Positions 1 through 9,469 of a stretch of DNA of 64,000 nucleotides are shown one piece after another. The position numbers and the translations under genes were made by a program. The notes beneath the pieces are model-generated. The model saw only the letters and a program-made list of their open reading frames with translations, did no database searches and was not told the origin of the DNA. Within the stretch, counting starts at the first letter, position 1. Each line of letters begins with the position of its first letter. This DNA comes from Isoetes taiwanensis (lineage: Eukaryota; Streptophyta; Lycopodiopsida; Isoetales; Isoetaceae). The stretch spans positions 8,279,365 to 8,343,364 of the forward strand of contig JAJEKV010000050.1 in NCBI GenBank assembly GCA_021234155.1. Direction: 5' to 3'.

Positions 1-204
1 AGGGGGGAGCAAGAGGCTAAAAAAGAAGAGGAGGAGGAGGCCGAAGAACAGACGGAGCATACGCTCGGCAACCATATCCAATCCAATCCAAGGAGGGCAA
101 GATCAGCGAGAAGCTATCTAAGCTGAAGCATAGTGAGTACGAGAAGAAGAAGACAACATGCAAGATTTATCTCCGCCGATGGATCCGATATAATTACTGA
201 TATT
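1..204 (+). CDS. Possible partial coding exon, Glu/Lys-rich, unknown product
   Basis: The window opens inside a frame rich in Glu and Lys that stays open from base 1 to a stop at 124-126. A second overlapping frame reads EKLSKLKHSEYEKKKTTC. A third frame reads FISADGSDIITDI and runs into a GTAAGT donor-like site at 205-210. The switch of frame suggests a degraded gene or sequencing indels. I do not recognise a family. It could equally be low-complexity purine-rich DNA, so this is only a possible exon. Confidence 0.2.
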
Positions 205-370
205 GTAAGTAGAGTGCCAGAGTCTGTCAAAGGCAGCCGACTAGGGTCGAAAAGCAAGCCTCCACCATCTTGACCGGATTCCCCAAAGAAGGTCTGCCAT
301 GGGCCAAATTCCAAGCACAATAGAGCTGCTCGGCATATTTGGTATTGCCAACAGTGCACCAGTCTGATGA

Positions 371-601
371 TTCAGAAAGCCTCCTTTTGAGTGCCTACAT
401 CAAGGGTCTATGTAGGAGTTCAAGATGGACTACGACTACTGAGCCACATCAACGACGGCAGGGTCTCGCTAGGAAGCGGCCAAAGCAGAGTGAACTCAAC
501 TTTTCGAGGAGGCCAAGATCCACGCCATTCATGCCAAAATGATGACCATTATGCTCAAGAACATGAACTTGACACGGGGGATTAGAAAAGATAAAATTTA
601 G
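371..601 (+). pseudogene. Histone H3-like pseudogene (C-terminal two thirds of the histone fold)
   Basis: One uninterrupted register from 371 to the TAG at 599-601 aligns with histone H3 from the RKLPF region to the C-terminus. Seen in order: FRKPPF (371-388), a degraded helix, EFKMDYDY (416-439, matching DFKTDLRF), EAAKAE, TQLFEE, then AIHAKMMTIMLKNMNL and IRKDKI. Histone H3 is a core nucleosome protein; its alpha-3 helix normally carries [22 protein letters not shown]. This copy cannot make the protein: stops lie at 365-370 and 413-415 and at three more codons, and key Arg residues are replaced. The register is kept without indels. The stretch between FK and EAA is two residues longer than in canonical H3. 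Centromeric CENH3 proteins have a longer loop 1, so a CENH3-like origin is possible but unproven. Confidence 0.75.
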
Positions 602-700
602 GAATCTTTGAATAAAATTTTGAGCTTAGAATTTTGAGCTTATATGTATATATGCTCCTAGAATTAATGGTAGAGGAGAGAGAGAGAGAAAAAAAGTCAA

Positions 701-1165
701 CTCTGGTCAAACCACGCCAAAGGCCTCTACGTCGCAACGCAGGCCCCTTTCGCGCCAATGGACCCGAGTCGCTTGTATTAAGGCATAATTGACCCAAATT
801 TTGTGTTGAAAGATGTTAAAATGCTTAGAATTTACTTAGAAATACAGTCTAGCACTTAAATTTTGTTGAAAACATCAAAAAGAAGTCAAAATTGGGCCAC
901 TCTGGTCGATTCGCGCCAAAGGCCTCTATGTCGCGAACGCAGACCCCTTCCGCGCGAATGGAGTCGAGTCACCCAAAATTGCACCTTTTTCATGTCATTT
1001 TAGTATAAAATACGTTGGTAGATAGCTAAAACAGCGAGAATAAGACAATGTAGCATATTTTATTTGTTAGAAAGATTAAACATTGCCTGAGTTGAATCCA
1101 TTAGGGTCCATTTGCGCCAGGCGTTGAGAACGCATACCATGTTGGCGCGAATCGACCTGAGTGGT
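701..1165. repeat. Three dispersed copies of a ~70 bp GCGCC-containing motif
   Basis: Two clear copies lie at about 701-772 and 900-972, both with a CTCTGGTC...CGCCAAAGGCCTCTA core, a run of ACGCAG and an end like GGACCCGAGTC or GGAGTCGAGTC. A weaker relative lies at about 1101-1165 (TTGCGCCAGGCG...GGCGCGAATCGACC). The spacing is ~200 bp and the DNA between is AT-rich. The function is unknown; it could be a decayed minisatellite or the subterminal part of a transposon. Confidence 0.5.
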
Positions 1166-1395
1166 ATGAGTTTGAGCAAAAATTTTGCAATTTTGCTTGA
1201 GAAAGGTTCTTAGTGCACATTTTAGCCCATTCTATGTCTTGTAGTACCCCATTCTAGCTTTCCAATCCATTTGAACCTCATCTTAAAAAAATCCCACAGT
1301 AGCGGGAATCCAACCTCCCACCCACAAGGATAAACCCCCCCAAACCCTCCCGTGCCAACCACTGAGGGCGGGCATCATTTATGTTTGAATTATAA

Positions 1396-1423
1396 CTAGT
1401 TATGGTGCCCGGCATTGCCGGGC
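1396..1423 (-). mobile_element. Helitron-like 3' terminus (hairpin plus CTAG)
   Basis: Read on the minus strand, a GC-rich hairpin with a 7-bp stem and 3-nt loop (GCCCGGC-AAT-GCCGGGC) is followed 7 bases later by CTAG and a T. This is the arrangement of plant Helitron 3' ends, which have no inverted repeats and insert between A and T; the base beyond CTAG here is A on the plus strand. If real, the element body extends to the right of 1396. I could not locate the 5' TC end or a Rep/helicase gene, so it would be non-autonomous or truncated. Confidence 0.5.
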
Positions 1424-1636
1424 TTTAATAGTAATTTGTAGGGGTGGTTGTTTTGTAGTTGCATTGTGTTTTTATTGGATGGAGATGCAAGTGATCTAAG
1501 TGATGATTGGGAATGGATTATATCTAAATCTTTGGAATAGAACCTTTTGGTATGACCTGACTATGTCTGAAGAGAGGGATAAGGTTTAATATGGAGTGGG
1601 ATTTGATGTGAAATTAAGCTTTGTTGTTACACATTG
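1424..1636. other. Anonymous AT-rich DNA
   Basis: No credible gene, repeat or hairpin is visible here. The stretch lies just inside the possible Helitron end and may be its internal sequence. Confidence 0.4.
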
Positions 1637-2030
1637 TTCATCAAAGTACATCCCTGATTATGTATACTTTGTGGTTTTGAATCCTCCCTGGATTCTCTCT
1701 GAAGGGTAAGTTTGATATTTTGGTTTGCCCCAAACGTTGGCAGCATGGCTATGGCACAGATAATGATTACTTATAGGTTTTAAAGCCTAAAATATCAAAA
1801 GAAAACATCTACAAACTTAGATTAAAATTTATGCAACCAAAGTTTTGCACAAAAAAGATGCAACCAAACCATCGAACTTTGAAATTTTCATTAAAGTGCA
1901 TCCCTGACTATGTATACTTTGTGGTTTTGAATCCTTCTTGAATTGTCTCTGAAGGGTAAGTTTGATATTTTGGATTGTCCTAAATGTTGGCAGCATGGCT
2001 ATGGCACAAATAATGCTTACTTATAGCTTC
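1637..2030. repeat. Direct duplication of a ~145 bp segment
   Basis: A segment at about 1637-1783 recurs at about 1888-2030. Shared blocks include TATGTATACTTTGTGGTTTT, CTCTGAAGGGTAAGTTTGAT and TTGGCAGCATGGCTATGGCA. The copies differ by scattered substitutions, so the duplication is not recent. About 100 bp of unrelated AT-rich sequence separates them. No open frame is shared. Confidence 0.8.
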
Positions 2031-2640
2031 TAAAATCTAATGATACATCGGACATATTTTGAAATGTAACTTCATGCATGCATTTATCCCCATGTAAAAC
2101 CTTTTGGTCCATAACTTGTTGAAACTGCAAATCTTGAAGGAAATCAAACTATGTTCAGTCTAGTTTCCTTGCAAAATCCTCAAGCCTTAAGATTCATGCA
2201 CTTAAAGGTCTGAGGACATATTCTGAAATATTTAACTTCATGCATGCGCCTAGTAGACCACCTACACTTACGATTTAGTTACTTTCATTATGCAATATGA
2301 AAAACTGTACAGTTACCCTCATTAAGAAATATGAAAAACTATACAGTATGATCTGCACATGATCTGCACGCCTGTCGTAATTTGCCTACATATCTATCCA
2401 CTTGTCTTAATTTGGCTCAGTTAGCTAGATTCAACTTAAGGCTACAATTACCTTCATTATGCAATATAAAGAACATAAATTACCCACCTATCTTAATTTG
2501 GCTGAGTCAGCTAGGTACACCTTCGATTTAAGGCTAACTACAATAGATTAATGTCGATTTCATCATGGAGCGACAACCCTTCGAATTCCATGCAAGAGAA
2601 ATGATTAGGTAACGTATCAATCAAGCTTGCACAATGTTTG
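2031..2640. other. Anonymous AT-rich DNA
   Basis: Only short degenerate echoes are seen, for example TTCATGCATGC at two places and repeated CTTAATTTGGCT. There is no gene I can support. Confidence 0.4.
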
Positions 2641-2737
2641 CAAATGAGCATTCATCCAAAACATATACAATTTCTGTGCTTCTGCAATGCAAATAAGCAT
2701 TCATCCAAAACATATACAATTTCTGTGCTTCTGCAAA
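2641..2737. repeat. 49-bp tandem duplication, two copies
   Basis: The units at 2641-2689 and 2690-2737 share CATTCATCCAAAACATATAC and TTTCTGTGCTTCTGCAA and differ at very few positions, so the duplication is fairly young. A minus-strand frame through both simply repeats the same peptide and is not evidence of a gene. Confidence 0.85.
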
Positions 2738-4680
2738 CTTGAACATCTTAAATGTCTTTCGCACTATTTGGGATCTGTGAGAGAGTTCAGCAGTTAAGCT
2801 TGTTGGGAGGCTCGTCTTTCCTTGGATTTTGTGTGCACCTATAACAAAAGAGAGCATCCAACATCATGGAATAGCAAGTCATCTACACCAAACATTTGAG
2901 ATGTTGAGATGCCTCAAGGCAGTAGCAACTATGGAAATCTGAGCAGCTTATCAGGTTATAAGCTGCATCATATGATATATTAAGAGTTTCCTGCATTGGC
3001 ATAAAACTCATGAAATAATAGGGGGTTGGAGAAAGAGGTGCTTGCCTAAAAATGTCATGAGAGTAGTTCAGTCATGTGAACAGGGTGTATGTTGCGCAAG
3101 CCCTTCTAGTCCATCTGCTTTGTCTACCAGAACTACCTATGGCAGATAACTATAAGGAAGCTAGTAAATGGAAAATACAGTAAACTATAACATGTATAGT
3201 AACCTTAACAATGCCATTTAAAGTGTATGCATTATGATAATATTGCAAAACTGATCATGAGATAGAAGGAAAGGGGAGAGAGGAGTCTTGGGGAAGAAAA
3301 CTTACCAGATGCATGCTTAAATTGCTTTTATAGCAGTCTGTGCAGCCCGACTAACTCCTATGCTTTCCCTCATTTGCATCTGCACATGCTGTATCTGCTT
3401 TTATAGCAGTGTGTGCAGCCCGACTAACTCCTAATAGGGCCATGAATGTATGTAAGCAGTAGAGACACTTCAAAGATAGAAACATATAGAATAAGATAAA
3501 TTTGGGGTTTGGCATCTAGCAGTCAAGAATATGTAGACTATTTGGCAAGCACTGGAATGTGTGAGACATCCTTAGGCAGATTAGACAGTTCTTTTGAGTA
3601 GATTACTGGAGCTGATCTTGAAAATGCTGGCATCTAAACCACTACCCAATGTGTTTGAATCGTTAAAGCAACTCAAAAGTCTGTTTGAATCAAGCTATCA
3701 ATTAATCAAAGCTTTGTTTTGGGCAAGCCAGTCACTCAAGTCTAAACAATCTGCGACATTCAAGCTAAAAATAGTGGTCACAGGACAGAAAGGATCATTT
3801 AGTACAATGGTAGAAGTCAAATGCCTGCACGCAGGCATGCTCAGAATGCCGGATTCTACATTTTTGTCCTTCAAAAAGTACTAAATTGGTTGTTCAATTG
3901 ATAGAGCACTTTTTTAGTCAATATTTAGAACAGAAGCCTATGCAATGTTCAAATGTTTTTCATGTAGCAATTAGCACATCAGACTGAGACTAACAATGGA
4001 ACAGTTGATCTAACATGCAGTAATAGAATATAATTAAACATACAAAAATCAAGACGGGTCTTCAATAGATAGAAATCTTACGAAGCCAGAAAGGGATAAG
4101 AGCTTCAATGAGATTTAATAGGAAGATTCAGTCATGGCAAGACGTTGCCAATCTGTTAAATATAAGAGTAGCATAGGGATCACTATAAGCAATTTGAAAG
4201 GAGAAAGATGTGCATGAAACATCCTATGATGCTAGTTGCACGAATACCTCCTAAGATAGAAGATGGCACACGTATGCATATGTACTGAGAGACCAAGAAC
4301 TGAAAGCTTCGCAAGTCTGTTTTCTCCAAATTAAAGTGTGCTTCGACTATTCGTTTCTATCTCTCATTTGGTTGCAACATACATTGGAAGACAACATGGT
4401 ATGTTTTGATCAACGTGATGCTATCTAATGTGTGAGATTCACTTCTTAGCCCAGCAACATATGTAAATATGAGGATGAGGTTAAGCGCTATACCCTCATG
4501 AGTTATTCTCTGAGAAGCAGATCCCTGAAAATTTGTCCGTGGCCTTCAAATCTGCACCAAATATCAGGAAATCTCTAAGGGTGTGGAAATAGAGGTTTGG
4601 AAGCCAATCCTTCAATATGATAAATGCGATAAGACAAATCTATTACATCCAGATCTAGACTTGTAATAGGACAAAATAAT
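2738..4680. other. AT-rich DNA without a supported gene; short direct repeat at 3323-3433
   Basis: A 38-bp block containing TTTTATAGCAGTCTGTGCAG and CCCGACTAACTCCTA occurs at 3323-3360 and again at 3396-3433. The longest frame, 96 codons at 3594-3884 on the plus strand, starts at an ATG but shows no recognisable motif and lies in DNA of similar composition on both sides, so I do not call it a gene. Confidence 0.45.
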
Positions 4681-4810
4681 TCATACTTGAGATGGCACCC
4701 AAAATTTCGTAGAATAATCTCCCCTGTTTGCTTGCTGCTCAAAGAGTTCATCAAGCTTATACTGAGATATCCATTTGCCAGCGCCTCCACATCCTTCACA
4801 TGGTAGAAGA
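4681..4810 (-). CDS. Possible isolated coding exon, unknown product
   Basis: On the minus strand a pyrimidine-rich stretch ending in TGTATGTAG precedes 4810 like a splice acceptor. The frame then reads CEGCGGAGKWISQYKLDELF and continues through EQQANRGDYSTKFWVPSQV to a stop at 4681-4683. The peptide has protein-like composition, but I do not recognise it and saw no neighbouring exon. It may be the remnant of a captured gene; chance is also possible. Confidence 0.28.
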
Positions 4811-5901
4811 CTACATACAATCAGCAGCAAAATCAACAATGAGAATATTTGGGGAAAAAAGGACCTTGGGCACATAAAAAGAAAGACTACGGACAACATG
4901 GTTTCAGCCAAGACACTCTACTTTTCTTCCACAATGAATCCAGTAAATCCTCCATTGCATCTGCATACCATCAATATTTTGCATGAGCCATCTCTGTAGT
5001 ATGTCTCGATGCCAATAGCGGCCCGTAATGCCTTAAAAAATAAAAAAAATCTTGATTCATAACTGCATCCTGAGCAACCGTGGCATGCCGTCCTCCATCC
5101 CGTGCATGCCGCAAGATCATAAGCCTCCATTTCGATCTCTAATGAAAAATTTAAGAAATTTTTGGAAGACTTCTACGATTTTCGGTTATCAGAAAATGTT
5201 TCTGGCGGCCCAAAACCCACAAAATCTTAGGAAATCAATTAAAAAAAAATTCCAAAAACATTTTCGACCATACCGGAAAATTCCAAATTAACAAAGTAGA
5301 TTCTTAATTAGATTGAAGCTTTCATCATGTTAGATAATATTAATGTTCAAGACCCTTAGGGTTAGAACCAAGACCCTTAAGCTAGATAGAGACAACATCT
5401 GCATTCATCTTAGCTTAGTTGTCGCTCTTATCTCTCTAAGTGTCTTCTTGTCTACATATAGGTAGTATAGTCAAACCTTTTTCTTAGAAACCCAGCTAGT
5501 TGCCAAGGGCTTAGAAATTATTGTCACACGTTGGTATGATACACCAACACACGTTATAGATGCACTACCATCAAGTGTCTTCTGCCATGCCTTTGTATCA
5601 TAGATAATTATCTAAGAATTCACTCTATCTAGGTAATTTAGTCTAACACACCAAGTACATCTTTATTTCAATAATTGAATCATATGCACTATGAGAATAA
5701 AAAACTTTTCCCATATATTAAGTAGCACATAGCCATAAATTCATGCTCTCCAAACAGCCTTGTTAGTTTGCACATAAATCAAGCATAGAATTAAGAAAGT
5801 AGTCATCGGCATTTTATGACACAACCTAAAATGAATTCCATCATTTAGACCATTATCAACGAATCACAACTGAAAATAGATCCTTCAACTCCAAAAGTTA
5901 C
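4811..5901. other. AT-rich DNA without supported features
   Basis: Read on both strands, this stretch shows only short frames and short A-runs. Several TTAGG/CCTTAAG-like words occur but not in an ordered array. Confidence 0.4.
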
Positions 5902-6515
5902 GAATGTCACAAACTACAAACTCTACAACCCTTTTAGTCTTTATAACACTTTGTAACTATCACACAGGTCCAACGAAGAATAATTTGATCATGGACAAAT
6001 ATTCATCAAAACAATAAGAGACACCTTCTCAAAATATACAGAGAATGATGAATGGGATGGTATTGAACTGAATTAGCATCTAGGCAGGTTAGCATTAGGT
6101 TAGAGTCTGGAATTTTTGCAAGGAACATGCTTGAAATGATTGGGCCTCCCTTTGGGATAATAAACCAACACAGTCTCGTTGCCCTCTTGTTTCACAAGGT
6201 TGTCCGCCACCTTGAGCTCTTCTACTTTGGTGACATGGCTTCCGTCCCTAATTGTCTTGAAATGGGCCAGCATGTACTTGCCATCACCCTTCTCCAGTAC
6301 TGCATTGTGCCAAGGTGTGGGAATGTGGAATATCTGCTCACTTGAAGAATGTTGAACAGAAATGAAGGAATAGTGGAAGAGGTTGATGCCATACTTGGGA
6401 CCTTTGTTGGAATGCCTGCAACAAGGAACAAATCATGTGAATCATTCAAGATAAGCTAGAATATATCTAAACAAGAAAATATTGCTTACGGGTGAATAGA
6501 GAGACGAATTTGAAG
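5902..6515. repeat. Copy 1 of a duplicated gene-fragment segment
   Basis: From the block AATGTCACAAACTACAAAC at 5903 to the AGAGACGAATTTGAAG block near 6515, this segment is repeated at 7619-8222 plus 29759 onward (copy 2, split by a transposon) and at 31167 onward (copy 3). In copy 1 the part between the TTCATCAAAA block and AGAGACACCTTC is shortest. Copy 1 is also the only one whose minus-strand coding frame is continuous, so it is closest to the parent gene. It diverges from the others beyond about 6515. Confidence 0.8.
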
Positions 6516-6557
6516 AGGAAACACCCTTTCCACAAGTGTGGAGTATGCTCTGTTACT
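6100..6557 (-). CDS. Two-exon 3' fragment of an unidentified plant-type gene
   Basis: On the minus strand a splice acceptor (CTTGCAG) precedes 6557. Exon 6557-6490 reads EHTPHLWKGCFLFKFVSLFT, followed by a GTAAGC donor and a 74-bp intron ending TTGTTGCAG. Exon 6415-6100 continues in frame with NKGPKYGINLFHYSF, HIPTPWHNAVLEKGDGKYML, KVEELKVADNLVKQEGYE and TVLVYYPKGRPSHF, ending at TAA 6100-6102. The phase match across the intron and ~127 open codons support real coding ancestry. I cannot assign a family. No upstream exon or promoter was found, so this is probably a captured or duplicated 3' end. Copies 2 and 3 carry a 5-bp net insertion after the VLE codons and have lost the GT donor. Confidence 0.55.
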
Positions 6558-7618
6558 CTGCAAGATGTGAAGCAAAGTCAGATATTACTAACCTCTTCAG
6601 GTCATATTTTAAACTTCCAACCAGTGATGTTTTTTGGGGCGAATATTCGCAAAAGACGAATTTTTAAGGATTTTCAAAAACTTCCTACGAATGCTTAGTA
6701 GATTATGTATCACATTTTTTATTAGAATATTCGCCCTGAGTTGATACAAAGTCGTCCTTCCATGAAGACATTCGCCATGTAATCGAACTTAGACAGGAGC
6801 GCATTCGCCCCCAATTCTATAGCTTCTTGCGACTAAAAATCTAGTATTCATCCTGATTTGTACAAACACTGGCTTCTGAGCATCACAATTTGTCTGCAAG
6901 TTATTCCGCGAGATTTGTGTGACTTGATGGAGTTTTCCTTTTTGCATTTGCTGGTAATGTATTTCATGAGATCAATTTGGTTTTAGAATTGAATAGATGA
7001 CCTAGAAATACTAGATTTCCTCCATAAACACTTCCATTTTCATGCCTTGAATTCAAAACCATTTCTACTTTGAGCACAAGTTATAAATGTACTTGCTTAT
7101 ATTTTTGAATTATAAAGCTTCATCAACAAAAAAAATTTGCCAAATGCTGATGAAAAGAAATGAATTGTTTAACATATTCGCCATTAAATTTAATCTTATT
7201 CTTCTTTGCATTCGCCAACCATTCTATATATATTGCATTGAAAAAATAAATAAAAGCATCCCTGCTTCCAACTTACCAGTATCATCAAGAGGACAACTAT
7301 ACATCCATAATGCTTGTTCACATGCCTTATAGTTGTTTTGTTGTGGAACAATATTAAGGTGATTAAATATGACCCAGAATGGTAAACAAAACAGGTAATA
7401 CACATATATCTGATGCATGAATGATCCGAGACACCTAATAAATATGTCCAAAGAATTCATGTCCAAAGCATAGCAAAACATTTTGGCCCTTAATTTTCAT
7501 AGCCTGATCTGTTGGGTTCTGCCAACGCATCCAATCCTTCAATGTCCAGAATCGCCGGCCAACTTGCCATGCCCTGACCTTTTGAACTATATTAATGTTA
7601 TTCAATGAACTTTATTTG
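6558..7618. other. AT-rich DNA; possible intron or flank of the fragment gene
   Basis: In minus-strand order this lies upstream of the exon at 6490-6557. The word ATTCGCC occurs repeatedly (for example near 6640, 6730, 6770, 6805, 7180 and 7210), more than expected in this AT-rich context. No convincing exon is seen; the 80-residue frames near 7090-7480 have no recognisable content. Confidence 0.35.
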
Positions 7619-7673
7619 AACTTTAGTCTTTATAACTCTTTGTAACTATCACACAGGTCCAACAAAGAATAAT

Positions 7674-7940
7674 TTGATCATGGACAAATATTCATCAAAA
7701 ATCTTTCATTATATGCATCAAGTTTGTGTATTGAGGAATTTTGTCATGAATCAAACAAACAAAGAGCTGAAAACCTTAACAAGCAACTACAATTCAGCTC
7801 AAGCCAAAGTGAAGATTTTGGAGAAAAGGCTGCAACGTTTAAAGAAGACACCTTTAGGTAGAAGAGAGAGGAACAGGAAGTCAAAACCAATTGAGGCATT
7901 GAATCAAAGAAAAATAAAAAAATTAGAGACACCTTCCTAA
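7674..7940 (+). CDS. Possible coiled-coil coding remnant in the block unique to copy 2
   Basis: The frame from ATG 7674 to the stop after 7937 reads MNQTNKELKTLTSNYNSAQA then KVKILEKRLQRLKKTP. This has heptad-like spacing and a strongly basic tail (GRRERNRKSKP). The coiled-coil portion falls in the block absent from copies 1 and 3, so it may come from another source. No family recognised; the first ~25 residues lie in the shared 3' untranslated-like region and are probably not original coding sequence. Confidence 0.25.
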   Translation: MIMDKYSSKIFHYMHQVCVLRNFVMNQTNKELKTLTSNYNSAQAKVKILEKRLQRLKKTPLGRRERNRKSKPIEALNQRKIKKLETPS

Positions 7941-8007
7941 AATATACAGAGAATGATGAATGGGATGGTATTGAAGTGAATTAGCCTGTAGGTAGGTTAA
8001 GGTTAGA

Positions 8008-8222
8008 TTAGAGTCTGGAAGTTTTGCAGGGAACATGCTTGAAATGACTGGGCCTCCCTTTGGGATAATAGACCAACACAATCTCGTAGCCCTCTTGTTT
8101 CACAAGGTTGTCTGCCACCTTGAGCTCTTCTACTTTGGTGACATGGTCCCCATCCCTAATTGTCTTGAAATGGGCCAGCATGTACTTGTCATCAGCTCAG
8201 CATTCTCCAGCACTGCATTGTG
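8008..8222 (-). pseudogene. Copy 2 of the unidentified gene exon, truncated by the transposon
   Basis: The minus strand carries the same exon as 6100-6415, ending at the TAA at 8008-8010, but it is cut at 8222 by the large insertion. The block after the VLE codons is 17 bases long instead of 12, which breaks the frame; copy 3 shares this change. The rest of the exon and the former intron start reappear from 29759. Confidence 0.65.
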
Positions 8223-8329
8223 TTCTAAAAGGCCTACTAAATGTCACAAGGCTGACGCTAAAAGTGCTATACTTTGATGTCGCATGGACGTCAACTTCTG
8301 CGTCCAGTATTGTGTCACGACTACATAAC

Positions 8330-8640
8330 GCAAAAATGACGTAATGACTACATTTGTGGCATTTAAATAGCATGTTTGTGTCAACCTTATATCCACGTTA
8401 CTCAACAATTGCGTCATATTTTCAATCCAATTAGTGACAACACAATGACTACATTTGTGGCAATTGCATGCTATGTTTGTGTGGAGCTCAAGTCTAAGTT
8501 ATTCAAAAATTGTGTATTATTTTCTATCATATTATTTTAACTTTGCGACCACATTTGTGGCAATCGCATGGCAAATTTGTGTCAGAGCTTATTTTCGTAT
8601 GTCAATTACGTCATATTTATAGCATATTAGTCTCGACTGT
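8330..8640. repeat. Left subterminal repeats of the CACTA-like element
   Basis: Three imperfect units of ~98 bp begin with CTACATTTGTGGC-type words at about 8351, 8447 and 8549. Each carries TTTGTGTC a little downstream and a TTGCGTCAT/TACGTCAT-type word. Scattered GTGTC and GCGTC words continue to about 9000. In CACTA elements such subterminal motifs bind the TNPA-type protein; that role is inferred from the family. Confidence 0.6.
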
Positions 8641-9290
8641 GCAACTGAATTGTTACACCATGTTGACATTTTTATTTTGTATTGGTTAATGTCCTTTACG
8701 TCATATTTGTAACTCCCGTATTACATATCGTATATCTTTTATTAAGTAATTTATAACGGGCCTAATTTATTTTTAAAACATGATTGTGACCTTTAGTTTT
8801 ATAGTTGTGACAGGCTAGTTTCCTTTTTGTAATACTTAGAGTAACAAAATTGTGTCAATATTTATGTTTTTTTTGTGACATATGCAATTTTATGAGCACA
8901 TATGAAGCCATTGTCAAATTTGCGTCCAAATCACATTTCTTGTTTGTGGCAATTCTACCTTCAATTTTTATTATTTTTGTGTCTTCATCAATAGGTTTTT
9001 TTTTTTTAGAGGACAAATTTGTATTTTAGAAGCTCTTTTTGTGTTCATGCAAATTTGGTTCCATTTTAGTTTAGTTTACAGTTGCATCATTTCATAATAA
9101 ACAAAGGAAGAAAAAATGAAAAAGAAGTAATTGCCCAGTAATGATACAAAGCTTGCTCATGATCAAATGAGTTACAAAATAAAGAACATTAAGTTCAAAC
9201 GAAACATCATTTTGCATCTAAAGAACTTTTAATATTTAACAAAAGAAATCCAGCAGTCTGAGTTTGGTACACTTTATATCAATCATTTCG
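8640..9290. other. AT-rich interior with scattered GTGTC/GTGGC words
   Basis: Decaying continuation of the subterminal region to about 9060, then anonymous AT-rich DNA up to the coding remnant at 9291. No gene seen. Confidence 0.4.
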
Positions 9291-9461
9291 TTATTCTAGA
9301 TTGTCGTCATTGGTAGGAGATGGACCTTCATCATTTGGATCATTGCGTTCTTCGTCTTCACTAGCATAAGATGTTTCTCTCCAGTCAATCTGGGTCGATA
9401 AGATGTCTATAAGGTTTTTAAGGACTAAGTTCAAAATAAACTTAACCTTGTCAAAGCAAGT
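9291..9461 (-). CDS. Possible terminal exon with an acidic tail, unknown product
   Basis: After an acceptor-like CTCCACAG on the minus strand, the frame reads CFDKVKFILNLVLKNLIDIL, STQIDWRETSYASEDEE and NDPNDEGPSPTNDDNLE, ending at TAA 9291-9293. It has no ATG and reads like the last exon of a spliced gene with an Asp/Glu-rich tail. It lies just inside the element's left end, where a CACTA gene could terminate. I recognise no transposase motif in it. Confidence 0.35.
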   Translation of the reverse strand, partial: TCFDKVKFILNLVLKNLIDILSTQIDWRETSYASEDEERNDPNDEGPSPTNDDNLE

Positions 9462-9469
9462 TCTGTGGA

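Larger units (their letters stand above)
7619..8222. repeat. Left part of copy 2 of the duplicated segment
   Basis: This matches copy 1 (5902-6515) and copy 3 (31167 onward) from TTTAGTCTTTATAACTC to GCACTGCATTGTG at 8210-8222, where homology stops abruptly. The homology resumes at 29759 after the large insertion. Relative to copy 3 it keeps an extra ~170 bp block (about 7708-7905), so copies 1 and 3 have deletions there or copy 2 an insertion. Confidence 0.8.

Noticed and set aside
6127-6345. Plus-strand frame beginning MLEMIGPPFGIINQ, repeated at 8035 and 31421
   Set aside because: It is the antisense of the minus-strand spliced gene exon, which has better evidence (phase-matched intron, longer continuous reading).
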